DNA from: Poecilobothrus nobilitatus
Taxonomy: Eukaryota > Arthropoda > Insecta > Diptera > Dolichopodidae
DNA length: 64,000 bases
Assembly (NCBI GenBank): GCA_947095535.1
Contig: OX352772.1
Span: 168,106,613 to 168,170,612, forward strand
Direction: 5' to 3'
Each line of letters opens with the position of its first letter. Positions within the stretch are counted from its first letter, which is position 1. Made by a program: the position numbers and the translations under genes. Below are positions 11,493-21,299 of this stretch, piece by piece. The notes beneath the pieces were generated by a model. The model saw nothing but the letters and a program-made list of their open reading frames with translations. It had not been told where the DNA came from and made no database searches.

Positions 11493-11527
11493 ACCTCACT
11501 AGGCTATTATAATTACTTTATTTAAAA

Positions 11528-12313
11528 ATGAGTAAAATAGAGGTTGTTGAAGAGTTTCATAAGCCGGTGCGGAGAAATTTTAAACAACGTAGAGTTATAA
11601 TGAAAGGATTTGCTGATCTTTGGCAAGCTGATTTAGTAGAAATGGGTTTATATGCTAAAGAGAACAAATGTTTTAAATTTTTATTAACTGTCATTGATAC
11701 CTTTTCTAAGTATGCATAGGCTATCCATATAACAACAAAAACTTCAGAGAACGTTATAGAAGCAATGCAAAATATTTTGTAAATTCTAAAGACAACCTCA
11801 CAATTTACAAACCGGCGATGGAAAAGAATTTTTTAATAAAATGTTTCAAACATTAATGCACAAATATCATATAAATCATTATTCAACATATATTTTACAT
11901 TAAAAGCATCTATTGTAGAACTTTTTAGTAGAACATTAAAAGAAAAGATGAGGAAAGAATTTAGTTTTAACGGAAATTACAAATGGATTAATATAATTGA
12001 TAAACTAGTTAAATGATATAACAATAGTAAACTTTCGAATATAACAATTCTTAATCGAACAATTAAGAAACATCTCTCAGATGTTAATAAAAATAATGCT
12101 AAGAATTTACTTAAAAATGTATACAATCATATAAAAATAGTTCCTTCTGCTAAATGTAAAGTTCGTGATTCAGTTCGAATTAGCAAATATAAACATATTT
12201 TTGAAAAAGGCTTTATACCCAATTGGACAACTGAAATATTTAAAATCAGGAAAGTTCAAATTACCAACCCAGTTTCTTTATCAGCAGTATATTCTAATTT
12301 AAAATATCTGTAG
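11528..12313 (+). pseudogene. Polinton integrase (retroviral-type, decayed)
   Basis: The start is MSKIEVVEEFHKPVRRNF. The catalytic core begins with LWQADLVEM (first Asp) and FLLTVIDTFSKYA, followed by a stop at 11717. In shifted frames the region continues with GDGKEFFNKMF, which corresponds to the second Asp motif. It then reads ASIVELFSRTLKEKMR (the family has VERFNRT, so Glu is kept but its context is damaged). The tail reads KVRDSVRI and FEKGFIPNWTTEIFKI. No chromodomain is visible after 12250. Integrase inserts the linear element into host DNA. Confidence 0.85.
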
Positions 12314-12314
12314 A

Positions 12315-12680
12315 ACACATAATCACTATTTATTATTCCACCTATTACGTTCTTTTAATATCAGTTCTTGTCTAAAAGCTTCAATGGCTTCATCTATAGA
12401 TACATATTGAGGATCAAAATCCGTATTCCAATATTTCTGTGGAGCTACCTTACAATATGCTGTATTACATTTGTATAATATATATGTTTGAGGTTTCAGC
12501 ATAAATTTGACACTTTTTTATTTTCTCTTCATCATCATAATCCTCCTTCTTTTGGCTCTCTTCAGATGAATCTGAAATATCGCTAGAAGTAACTGAAATA
12601 TCATCTTCCTTCTCATCACTATTTTCAGAATCTGAACATCAAGCCAATCGAATAAATCTACAAACTTCATCCTTACTCAT
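12315..12680 (-). pseudogene. Acidic Polinton accessory protein (unknown function)
   Basis: On - it starts MSKDEVCRFIRLA at about 12680 and passes one stop. It then has a Ser/Asp/Glu-rich stretch (SDSENSDEKEDD, SSDISDSSEES). After one frame change it reads SVKFMLKPQTYILYKCN, YWNTDFDPQYVS and EAFRQELILKERNRW. It converges with integrase and lies in a row with the two genes to its right. I do not recognise the family. Confidence 0.5.
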
Positions 12681-12799
12681 TTTTACAATAACTAACACAT
12701 ATATTGAAATTCAATAAAGTCATTCATTTTTGAAAATATTTCATTTAACATTACGGAAAATTTTATCTGGATGCTCTAAACTATCTTGCATTTTTTCTT

Positions 12800-13096
12800 C
12801 TAATATTCTAATTTTTCTTCTGCTAATTTAAGTTCTGTAGGCATTGCTCTCTCTGTATGATCAAACATTTCACTTATCTCATTTTGTAATAGTTCTTTGT
12901 GAAAGAAAATTTGATTTTTCACAGATGTTGCTGCATCATTTCCATTAACTGGATCTTGAACATTTGATAAAATTTTGTTATCTAAATTATAATTTCTTTC
13001 AGAAGTTAGTTTGAAACCTATACCTGGAGGACCTTGAGTATGTAATTTTCTAGAAGTAGATGAAGTCATACTACGTCCAAACTTATCAAGCGGCAT
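12800..13096 (-). CDS. 98-aa Polinton accessory protein
   Basis: This is an open reading frame starting MPLDKFGRSMTSSTSR. It has a GPPGIGFKLTSERNYNLD segment, a middle reading NDAATSVKNQIFFHKE and a charged C-terminus that may form a helix (FDHTERAMPTELKLAEEKLEY). I associate this start with proteins next to the DUF8207 gene in insect Polintons, but its role is unknown to me. It is followed by broken reading in the same direction to about 12740, so the C-terminus may once have been longer. The lack of stops here contrasts with its neighbours. Confidence 0.6.
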   Translation of the reverse strand: MPLDKFGRSMTSSTSRKLHTQGPPGIGFKLTSERNYNLDNKILSNVQDPVNGNDAATSVKNQIFFHKELLQNEISEMFDHTERAMPTELKLAEEKLEY

Positions 13097-13129
13097 TCTA
13101 ATTTTTACTGATTGTTAATGTAAAATGTT

Positions 13130-14075
13130 ATTGAATTATATTTGCTTCTCTCAATTCTTCAATTATAGATACAATTTCATTGTTATGATTATTGTTACCA
13201 GCTGTTTCTGCTACAATTTAAAGACTTAATCTATCAACTAACTCATTAGGATCATCCCAATAAATATATTGATTTGATTGATTTGTAAAATTTAATTGAG
13301 TTCTTGGTGAAAAAGATTTAAGTAAAAAGTTAGTACATTTTTTTTTTTGAATAACTTGAACCAGTTTTTTTATGTCTAGTGTTCATAAAATGTTCTTAAT
13401 ATATTCTTATATTTAAAACCTTTATTCCCTTTTATTTGTTCTAAATGATTATAAGTTCTTCTATGTGCATTTGTTTTGTTAATTATTTGATGGTATGTAC
13501 TTAAATCACTTTCAGTATAGTTTATAGGCTTTTTCTTAAATGTTAATTCATATAAACCATGAGTTCCTTTACAAATTTCATCATCAATCAATATATTTTT
13601 ACTAATTTCATTTATTTTGAAATTAGCATTCCCAAGTTTTCGAATATTTAATGACTCATCAAAATACGGGCCATATAACCTATCAAATTCTGACTTGTTA
13701 AGAACAGGAAATTGTGAAATTGATGGTTCAGCACCGAAATTATCAATTACAGATGATTTTATAGTATTCGGTGTTGAAGTTTTAAATTTACTGAAAGATT
13801 TACTTTTGTTGCTAGGTGTTTTAGCTTCCCGCATGAATGACGTCATTGATTTAGTGTTATTGTCATCATCATCAGACAATTTAATTTCCAGTTTGATAAG
13901 AAAATTGTTGTTGTTGTTTAACAACATTCGTTAATTCTTTCAATTGTTTTATAATTGGAGAAAATGCTTCTTCTCGATTATGATCTTCTGATAACTTTGC
14001 AACCTTTAAAGATTGAAATTTCTTTTTTAAACTTTTACGAGTTTTAATCAAACTTTCCATAAGTTGTTCATCCAT
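13130..14075 (-). pseudogene. DUF8207-type Polinton protein (frameshifted)
   Basis: The N-terminus starts at 14075 with MDEQLMESLIKTRKSLKKKF, a charged, coiled-coil-like segment ending in a Gln run. The frame shifts near 13915. The main block (13927-13376) has an acidic stretch (SDDDDNN). It then has FDRLYGPYFDESLNIRKLG, KGTHGLYELTFKKKP and NAHRRTYNHLEQIKGNKGFKY, the hallmark of this family. After a stop the tail resumes as NQYIYWDDPNELVDRLSL and IVSIIEELREANI. The function is unknown. The family is common in Polintons of insects and other animals and sits beside integrase here. Confidence 0.75.
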
Positions 14076-14309
14076 TTTTTAAATATTGACTCATCCGTTC
14101 AATTATTAACTATAAATTATAAACTGAACTGCTCTGTTAATAACAGAAAACTGCTAAAAGATATGTACAGTTAGTAACTGTTACCTGCTGATGGACCTAT
14201 TCTCTTAATAACTAAAATTTAGCAACTGTAACAACATTTTTTCTAATAATCTAATATATAAGGAAGAAATTCTGTTTGAGAAATGTTCTTCTCACCTTTA
14301 GGGGTGTAC

Positions 14310-15490
14310 CCAAGAAATTGGGTTGCCATATATCACCCGGATTCAGCCCGGCGGGCTTCCAAAAAAATTTTTGTTTCCGATTTATGTCCAATTTTGTATG
14401 GCGGTTTTATGGTCTCAAAAAAACCCTGAGACAAATTTTTGTAAAGTTCCAGTAACCCGTTTGGGCACGAGAGCCGAACGAAGTTCATTAAATTTTATTG
14501 CTATCCTACTTAAACGGTTTCATAAATTGACTTGAAAACTTGCAAAACTGTTGCTCTTTATCAGAAAAGCTCACTAGGTTAATTTGGTTATGATCCATTA
14601 ACCCGTTTCAGCACCAGGGCTCAGTGAAATTTCTTAATTTACCTTAATGTCGCGCTTACCTTAATGTCGTGGTTTGACCAATTGAGTTGTAAATTCACAA
14701 AAGTGTAGTTCTTCACCCCAGAAGCTCACTCAATTGACTTGGTTACAATTCGTTAACCCGTTTCGGCACCAGAGCCCAATGAAGTATTTTATTTTTTTTA
14801 TTGTCGCGCTTAAACTTTTTGACCAATTGAGTTGAAAAATTGCAAAATTGTTACTCTTTAGCACAGAAGCTTACTGAGTTGATTTGGTTACAATACATTA
14901 ACCCGTTTCGGCACCAGGGCTCAATGATATTTTTTAATTTCTTTGCTGTCGCGCTTAAAAGGTTTGATCAATTGAGTTGAAAAATTACAAAAGTGTAGCT
15001 TTTCACCCTAGAAGCCCACTTAGTTGATTTCGTTATGATCCGCTAACCTGTTTCGGCACCACGGCCCAATGAAGTTTCTTAATGTCTTTGTTGTCGCGCT
15101 TAAACGGTTTGACCAACTGAGTTGAAAGTTCACAAAAGCTCTAGCTCTTTACTATAGAAGCTTACAGAATTGATTTGGTTACGATACATTAACCCATTTC
15201 AGCATCAAGCCTCAATGAAGTTTTTAATTTTTTTGTTGTCGTGCTTAAACTGTTTGACCAATTGAACATTGGCACAATTATTGCACTTTAAGACAGAAGC
15301 TCATTTAATTAATTCTGCGGTGATACATTAGCCCATTTCAGCACGATAGACTTTCAAAAAAAATATTTTGTTTCTAATTTTTGTCTAATTTGGCAGGATG
15401 AATTTACGATTCTAAATAAAGCCTGTGACAAATTTTTGTTAACGTTCGTTAATCCATTTCCGCACGAGTACCTATTAAAAATACTCAGCT
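14310..15490. repeat. Satellite-like tandem array, about 145-bp units, with variant end units
   Basis: A repeated core reads taacccgtttcggcaccagg. It recurs near 14455, 14599, 14754, 14898, 15046, 15190, 15330 and 15451, giving spacings of about 121-155. The internal units share gtcgcgcttaaacggtttgaccaattgagttg. The first unit (14340-14475) and the last (15335-15475) carry a different body (tttttgtttcc...cctgagacaaatttttgt). The array thus has the layout A-B-B-B-B-B-B-A. The ORF at 14323-14535 lies inside it and is not credible. Confidence 0.85.
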
Positions 15491-16722
15491 CAATTTTTGG
15501 TATTGTTATTATTATTAAAAAGATATTACCAACACTCTTTACTTTTATCTATACTGTTTTTAATATTCCATAAAAACCTTTCAATGCAAATTTCTAATAT
15601 ATAAAAATAATTAAAATAACCTTATTAAGTATCTTAAGAATACTGTGTTTAAGTCTTAACAACATAACATTTTTGGCAGTTAAAAAACCGAAACAATCTC
15701 CTACATACGACAATCATCATATTATCATTCAGAAATGCATCACATACATGTGGTCTACCTATATAAGATGAATGTGTATAACATATTTCCCATAAAATAT
15801 CATTGAAATATGTACATACAGTATGTATAATGTGCGTATATTTAAAAATACTGTAAACATAATCAATTAAATTAGAAAACATATTCACATTTCTGTACAG
15901 TATTTAATCAAAAATGAGTACATACATATTTAAAGAACAGAAAACCTTACATTCTTATCCATATACAAATTTTACACATATTTTTAGCCAATTAATTTGA
16001 AAACGTAATTAGAAAAAGTAAACTTAAAAAAATTCTGGTAGATTTATAAAGGTAAAAAACAATCATGTATTTTTTATATTGAAAATATGTTAAACAGAAC
16101 CTGAGATGTATGCATTTAAAAAGAAGTTTTTCAAAATTTGAAGAGCTGTCGGTGCTGTAGGATCTCCAGCTGTTAGGGTACAAAAAAAAGTACCCTCACA
16201 GCTGGAGATCTGTGTTCTTCAACATTAATCTTTTAAGAGATATATGCATAGTTAATATTTCATTGCTCCTTATTAAACAGTATATAAGTTTTGTAAACAG
16301 ACGCAGGGAAAGAGCGAACGTAATACCAAATTTTTCAAAATGTGCTTAAAAGGATAATTCACAAAAACATGAAGTGACATTACTTAGGAAAAACAATTTA
16401 TTACATTATGGTCTTTTATAATTGAAATGCGATTTTATGTTTCGGTATTAACGAATATATTATGAAAACTCACTTTGCCGTAATTGCGTACTCAATAGAT
16501 TCCTTTAAAGATTTTTTGTAGACGAATTATCTCTAATTCTTCGCTCTGTTTATTCAATTTAACTAAATGTAATAAAAAAGATTATTAACTACCAGCATCT
16601 GTAAATGCATAATAATAAGTTAACTATATTAATTAAATTATAGTAACACAGAAACAAAAGCTAATAATTTTTATTTCATAAATCCAATAAAATACTCCGG
16701 GCAACGCCGGGTACTCTGCTAG
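15491..16722 (+). mobile_element. Unassigned AT-rich region ending in a Helitron-like 3' terminus
   Basis: I see no coding sequence here. The right end reads ccgggcaacgccggg (16697-16711), which can fold through CCGG pairs, then tactctg, then CTAG at 16719-16722 followed by T. A GC-rich hairpin a few bases before CTRR is the Helitron 3' signature. The left end (TC after A) was not located, so the extent is uncertain. Confidence 0.35.
16161..16210. repeat. Near-perfect 21-bp inverted repeat with A8 loop
   Basis: The left arm at 16161-16181 (gatctccagctgttagggtac) and the right arm at 16190-16210 pair over 21 bp, with one mismatch in the DNA that would be a G-U wobble in RNA. They enclose eight A residues. 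No TIR or target duplication is obvious around it. Confidence 0.85.
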
Positions 16723-16726
16723 TATA

Positions 16727-16814
<88 letters not shown>
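16723..16814. repeat. (TAA)n microsatellite, about 28 copies
   Basis: Near-perfect TAA triplets run from about 16727 to 16814. The tract abuts the Helitron-like end on the left and the 3' end of L-C on the right, so it may be the expanded tail of L-C. Confidence 0.9.
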
Positions 16815-16984
16815 CAAAGTTTATTTAAATTCATTTTTTTCATCATACATTTTTTTTTAAATGGCTAAACTTACAAAACGACATGATATTTTTCAAAATT
16901 GTTTGTCAGGTTGTATTTTGACTTTATAATATTACATAAAAGAACGTGTTATGTGAAGATACTTATTATTATATGTTTTTCTTG

Positions 16985-17295
16985 TAGTTATTAAGTTCAG
17001 TTTGTATTTTCAAAATAACAAATATACATTAATTAAGAGATAAACATAAATCTATTTTAAAGTTTATATAGTAAATGATTTTAATAAAGTTTAAATCTAC
17101 GTTTAAAGTTTAATTTATATTTTGAAATTAACAATACGTAAATAGAATTTAGCAATAAGCAAAAACCTATATTTTAAAGATTAAATAGTGAATAATTATA
17201 ACAGAGATTAAATCTATGTTTAAAGTTTAGTTTATATTTTGAGATTGACAATACATTAATAAAATTCAGAGATAAGCAAAAATCTATATTCTAAA
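16985..17295. repeat. Three tandem repeats of about 118 bp at the end of L-C
   Basis: The segment agataa(g/a)caaaaa(c/t)ctatatt-ctaaag recurs near 17040, 17158 and 17275, with the shared body gtttaaagtttaatttatattttga. The right-most repeat overlaps the last codons of ORF2, so the duplication includes coding sequence. Confidence 0.75.
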
Positions 17296-20200
17296 GAAGC
17301 TGTTATATAGCGATACAAGAGCTCATAATTTGCACCATTTAAGTAATCTAAAAATTCATCAAAATTTAAAAATTCTTTGCCAAAGCACTGTTTTCTTGCA
17401 TATTTAAAAATTTTACATCGTGCGATGAAATGGAACGTGTTTTCAGTTTCATCAAGATTGCATAAATCGCAAATTCCCGCTGTGTCTTTTTTAAATGCTT
17501 TGGCATTGATTTCTAGCATACCACCACGGACTTTAAATATTAGTGATATCTTTGTAACTGCGTTTTCGTCAGAGAAATAACTTGTTATATCCCAATGTTA
17601 TAGACTACCATATGCATCATGGTAAACCGATGCTCTGGCTCTTTGGATGTGATCATTATGATGTTTAAATGCCAACTTTTCTAAAATTATTTTGTGATCA
17701 GCATTCTAATTCTCTGCATTGTTAGTAAATTCATATTCCACACTTGCGTAAATATTCTTCCATTCGTTTGCTCAATATATATCTGCTTCTAGAGTTTTTT
17801 TTGCTAGTATTTTCGGCAGTCGACGATCTGGAAACGCGAGTACTTTTTCTACATACTCAAAGTGTGTTTGAAGTGTATATATAGCTTTTTTATACCTGTT
17901 TCTATATGGATCATATAATTTGGGGTATTATTCGGCAAGTAAAACATTTTTTTCAAAAAGAACCTTTGTAAGTTTTCGACTTCTTCGTATTCTTTTACAC
18001 CCTATACTTGGCTTCCATAACACATTATCGTTTTTACACAAGCTTGGAATATTTTATACTTGATACTACTTTGAATGTGATTATTCCGTATTAACTTATT
18101 CCATGTTTGGTTTATAGCATTTTTTGATATTTTTAACTTATTTTCTATTCTATGTTTGATGAAGCTCAAGTTATATGTTAGTATTATTCCCAGATATTTA
18201 TATTCATTTACTACTTCTACCTCATTTCCATCATACTTCTATGACTTAATTATTGACCTTCTACCACCATTTCTAAAAATGACCACTTTTGATTTTTGAA
18301 GATTTAAAAACAGGCCCCACATTTTGCAATAAATATTCAGGTTATCCATCATTTTTTGCAGTGATTGTGGAGCCAAATCGACAGCATACATTAATAATTT
18401 AACCAAACAATCACCAATGTTTACTCCACCAGATAATTCTTCGTACAAATCGTTTACGAAAAGTGAGAATAAAATCGGGCTCAATAAGCAGCCTTGCTTC
18501 AACCCTAGTTTAACTTCAAAATATTCAGATATAAATTCTCCGTTCCACACTGTTGAGGTGGTTTTTTCATAAAGTTTTTTTAATATTCTTAACATTTTAG
18601 TTGAGAGTCCTGTCTTTGACAGTTTATAAAAAAGTGCTTGGCTGTTTATTGTGTCAAATGCCCTTTTAAAGTCTACAAAGAAAACGTATAGTTTTTCCGA
18701 AATCCAGCTTGGCATTCATTAAGAATATTATTTTCGTTTACCGAATCCATAATTCTGCTTAATAGTATTCCGCTAAATAGCTTGTAATCGGTATTTGCAA
18801 AAGATAGTCCTCTATAGTTTTCAACTGAGTTTAAATCACCTTTTTTGAAAATGGGGAATATTATTGAGCTGTGGTAAGATTACGGTGTTGCAGCTGTATC
18901 AAATATTATGTTTATAATTTGGCATAGTTGTTTTAAGAATTCAACATTTGCATTTTTGTAGTACTCGTATGGTATCCTATCTAACCCTGGTGCTTTTGAA
19001 TCTTTAGCCTTTCTCAATACTGCTTTCATTTCGTCAATGGTGATTTCACGATCTAGAATTTCTAAAGATACATATGGTTCGGCACGGTGAAAGTAATTTT
19101 GCTCGTTCAATGGTTTGAATAATTCTTTAAAGTATACGAAGAAATCTTGCACTTGAATATGTGGGCCTACCAGAAATCTGCTATTTTTGTAATCGTTTGC
19201 CACTGCCCACCACTCTTTGGAATCTTTAACTATGGTTAGTTTAAATGCCTGGTTCTCAAAATATGATCTTTTCTTTTCTCGGCATAGATTCTTATATATT
19301 TTTAATTTTTCCATGTATCTCAATTTGAACTCTGAAACATGATGATATTTTCTACATAAATCAGGAGCCTTAAACATATGATTCCTTGCATTATGGCAGT
19401 GATTATCAAACCATTTATTTTTTGGCTTGAATTTGTTTGTTTTTATTATATTCCTATTGGCAAAGTTATATATTATATCCTTTAAGCATTTAAGTTTTGC
19501 CTCAATGTCATTATTTTCACAATTCAACATATTTAAATTATTTGACGTTCTTGTATGATAAGCAATACTTTTGCTTGGATTCCACTGGATTTTCGGTAAA
19601 AGCCGTATATTATTTATCGCATCGACATCAATTTTAAAAGATAGAACTATAGGCATATCGTCTGAGTATTGTTTATTAACTACTTTCATATCATCAATTG
19701 ATTCTATAAGATTCAATGAGCAGCAGGCATAGTCAATAGCCGATGAGCCCATCGCTCCGCAAATTTTTTTAGCGCCAGCAGTGTCACCTCTACACCTTCC
19801 ATTCAATATGACACCACCAGTATCATTCATTAGCTCTAATAAAAACTTACCATTACTATCAACCACCTTATCTTCTGAGTTTCTTTGAGCTGATAAATTT
19901 GAAGAAATTGTTAATTGCTTATCATCAATAGTTTGCCTGTTTCCAGTTCTGGTAGTGAAATCACCTATAGCACAAAACTCGACATTATCAAGGGTTTCAA
20001 GGGTATTTTTGAATTTCTCGAAATCGTCTTTCTAATTTTGGTTATTATTTAGATATGTTGGTATAAATATCACAGTTTTGCGGTTTAATTTTGCTTTCAA
20101 ACACAAGTATCCATCTAAATTTACAAAAGTTAAACAGTATTTGGATTTTATGGCTTTCTTAAAACCATATAAACAACCACCAATCGCCCTCCCGAAATTA

Positions 20201-20412
20201 TGAGCTTTTGCAGCTTCCAATGTACATATATCGTATTCACTAAAAATATAACTAAAATAATTTTGCTTTTCCTTAACTAAAAAAGTTTCAAATAAAAAGA
20301 GTATATCAAATTTTTTAATAAAATCGAAAAAATCACAAAATATAAATTTATTATTTAACCCATATACATACATTATAAGATAAGACCTGACAAACTTCTG
20401 ATTGCTAAACAT
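17256..20412 (-). pseudogene. L-C ORF2: endonuclease and reverse transcriptase
   Basis: The endonuclease starts at 20412 (MYVYGLNN, DILFLFETFL, GGCLYGFKK). A C-terminal part lies at 19866 onward (LLELMNDTGGVILNGRC, GAMGSSAIDYACC). The linker holds WFDNHCHNARN and ends with AKDSKAPGLDRIPYEYYK. RT continues in other frames (PIFKKGDLNSVENYRGLS, CQAGFRK) and in the 18715-18239 ORF (YVFFVDFKRAFDTINS, GLKQGCLLSPILFSLF). The catalytic site reads MYAVDLAPQ, with Val in place of the first Asp of YADD, which would kill the enzyme. The C-terminus has CDLCNLDETENTFHFIARC, a CCHC-like motif. Confidence 0.82.
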
Positions 20413-20626
20413 TGCTTAAGCGTACAAATTCATTCCGTGCTGGATTTTTCTTTTTTGAGAGACCCACTTCATATTGTTTGCCATCAGCCGAATGTAAAAT
20501 TGTCTTTAGGTGCATCTTCCTGTTTTTCAGCAATTAACTGATGTACTTCAGTGGACCATATATATTTTTTATTATTTACTATTAAATAAACATTTTTTAT
20601 ATCACACTTAAAGTCTTTCATATTTT

Positions 20627-21068
20627 TTAATTTTTTTTAATTTGACGCATTTCATATTTTTGGTGTGACTCTTCGACAGTGTAGTCTTTATGTAGGTATA
20701 CACCTTTTCCTTTTAGGTTTGCACTCTTTGCTAAAATTGACCTTACTTCATTTGGTGAAGAGAGCTCTACCGCTTGAGTAGCAACTTGTAAAACATCTTT
20801 ACATAATTCTGAAAAACTATTACGAATAGTATTGTTGTCACTTCCACTCAATCATGTAAATACTATATTTGAAAGTCTACTCAATTTGTCCATCTCTTGC
20901 ACTTTTTCTTTAAATTGTGATCATTTTGTTTTAGTTTTACCATTTCTGAGCGCAATTCTGCATTTTCCGTTTTTAGGTTAACTATCTTCTGTTGCAGGTC
21001 GTAAATATCATTCTTTGTTGCAATATCTTTTAGTTTTTTGTTTAATTTTGTTTTTAATATTGACTCAA
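20627..21068 (-). pseudogene. L-C ORF1, C-terminal part (coiled coil)
   Basis: From 21068 the - strand reads SILKTKLNKKLKDI and then a heptad-like stretch (YDLQQKIVNLKTENAELRSEM), a clear coiled coil. Broken frames follow. The 20851-20627 ORF then reads SGSDNNTIRNSFSELCKDV and KGVYLHKDYTVEESHQKYEM, typical of RNA-binding ORF1 proteins of LINEs that form trimers. The start of the protein lies on the far side of L-D, near 25640-25380 (KLADNKQLLISSVKKRIRTQ). Confidence 0.65.
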
Positions 21069-21299
21069 ATTTTTTTTTTTTTATTTTATTGTTTTTTTTT
21101 ATGAGGGACCGTGGAAAACATCAAAAGTCACTCAAAAGAACTGCACGAGGTGCCTCTGAGTTGTCTTGGACTCTAACCAACCAAAACCATCCCCTTTAAA
21201 GCCAAACTATAGGATTGGACCTTTAATACATAATCATATAATGTACATCTTGGTTTTGGGGAAGGATTACTTGGGTGTTTGAATATAGGAAAATGGGGA

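Noticed and set aside
14310..15490. Possible CRISPR-like array
   Set aside because: The units are tandem and homologous over their whole length with no unique spacers, and the genome is eukaryotic.
15649..16183. ORFs on - rich in Tyr, Ile and Phe
   Set aside because: They show no domain and no coding signature, and one crosses the 21-bp hairpin.
16723..16814. TAA tract as proof that L-C is an I-factor
   Set aside because: On the L-C sense strand the tract reads TTA, and a separate Helitron-like end abuts it. The clade was left open.
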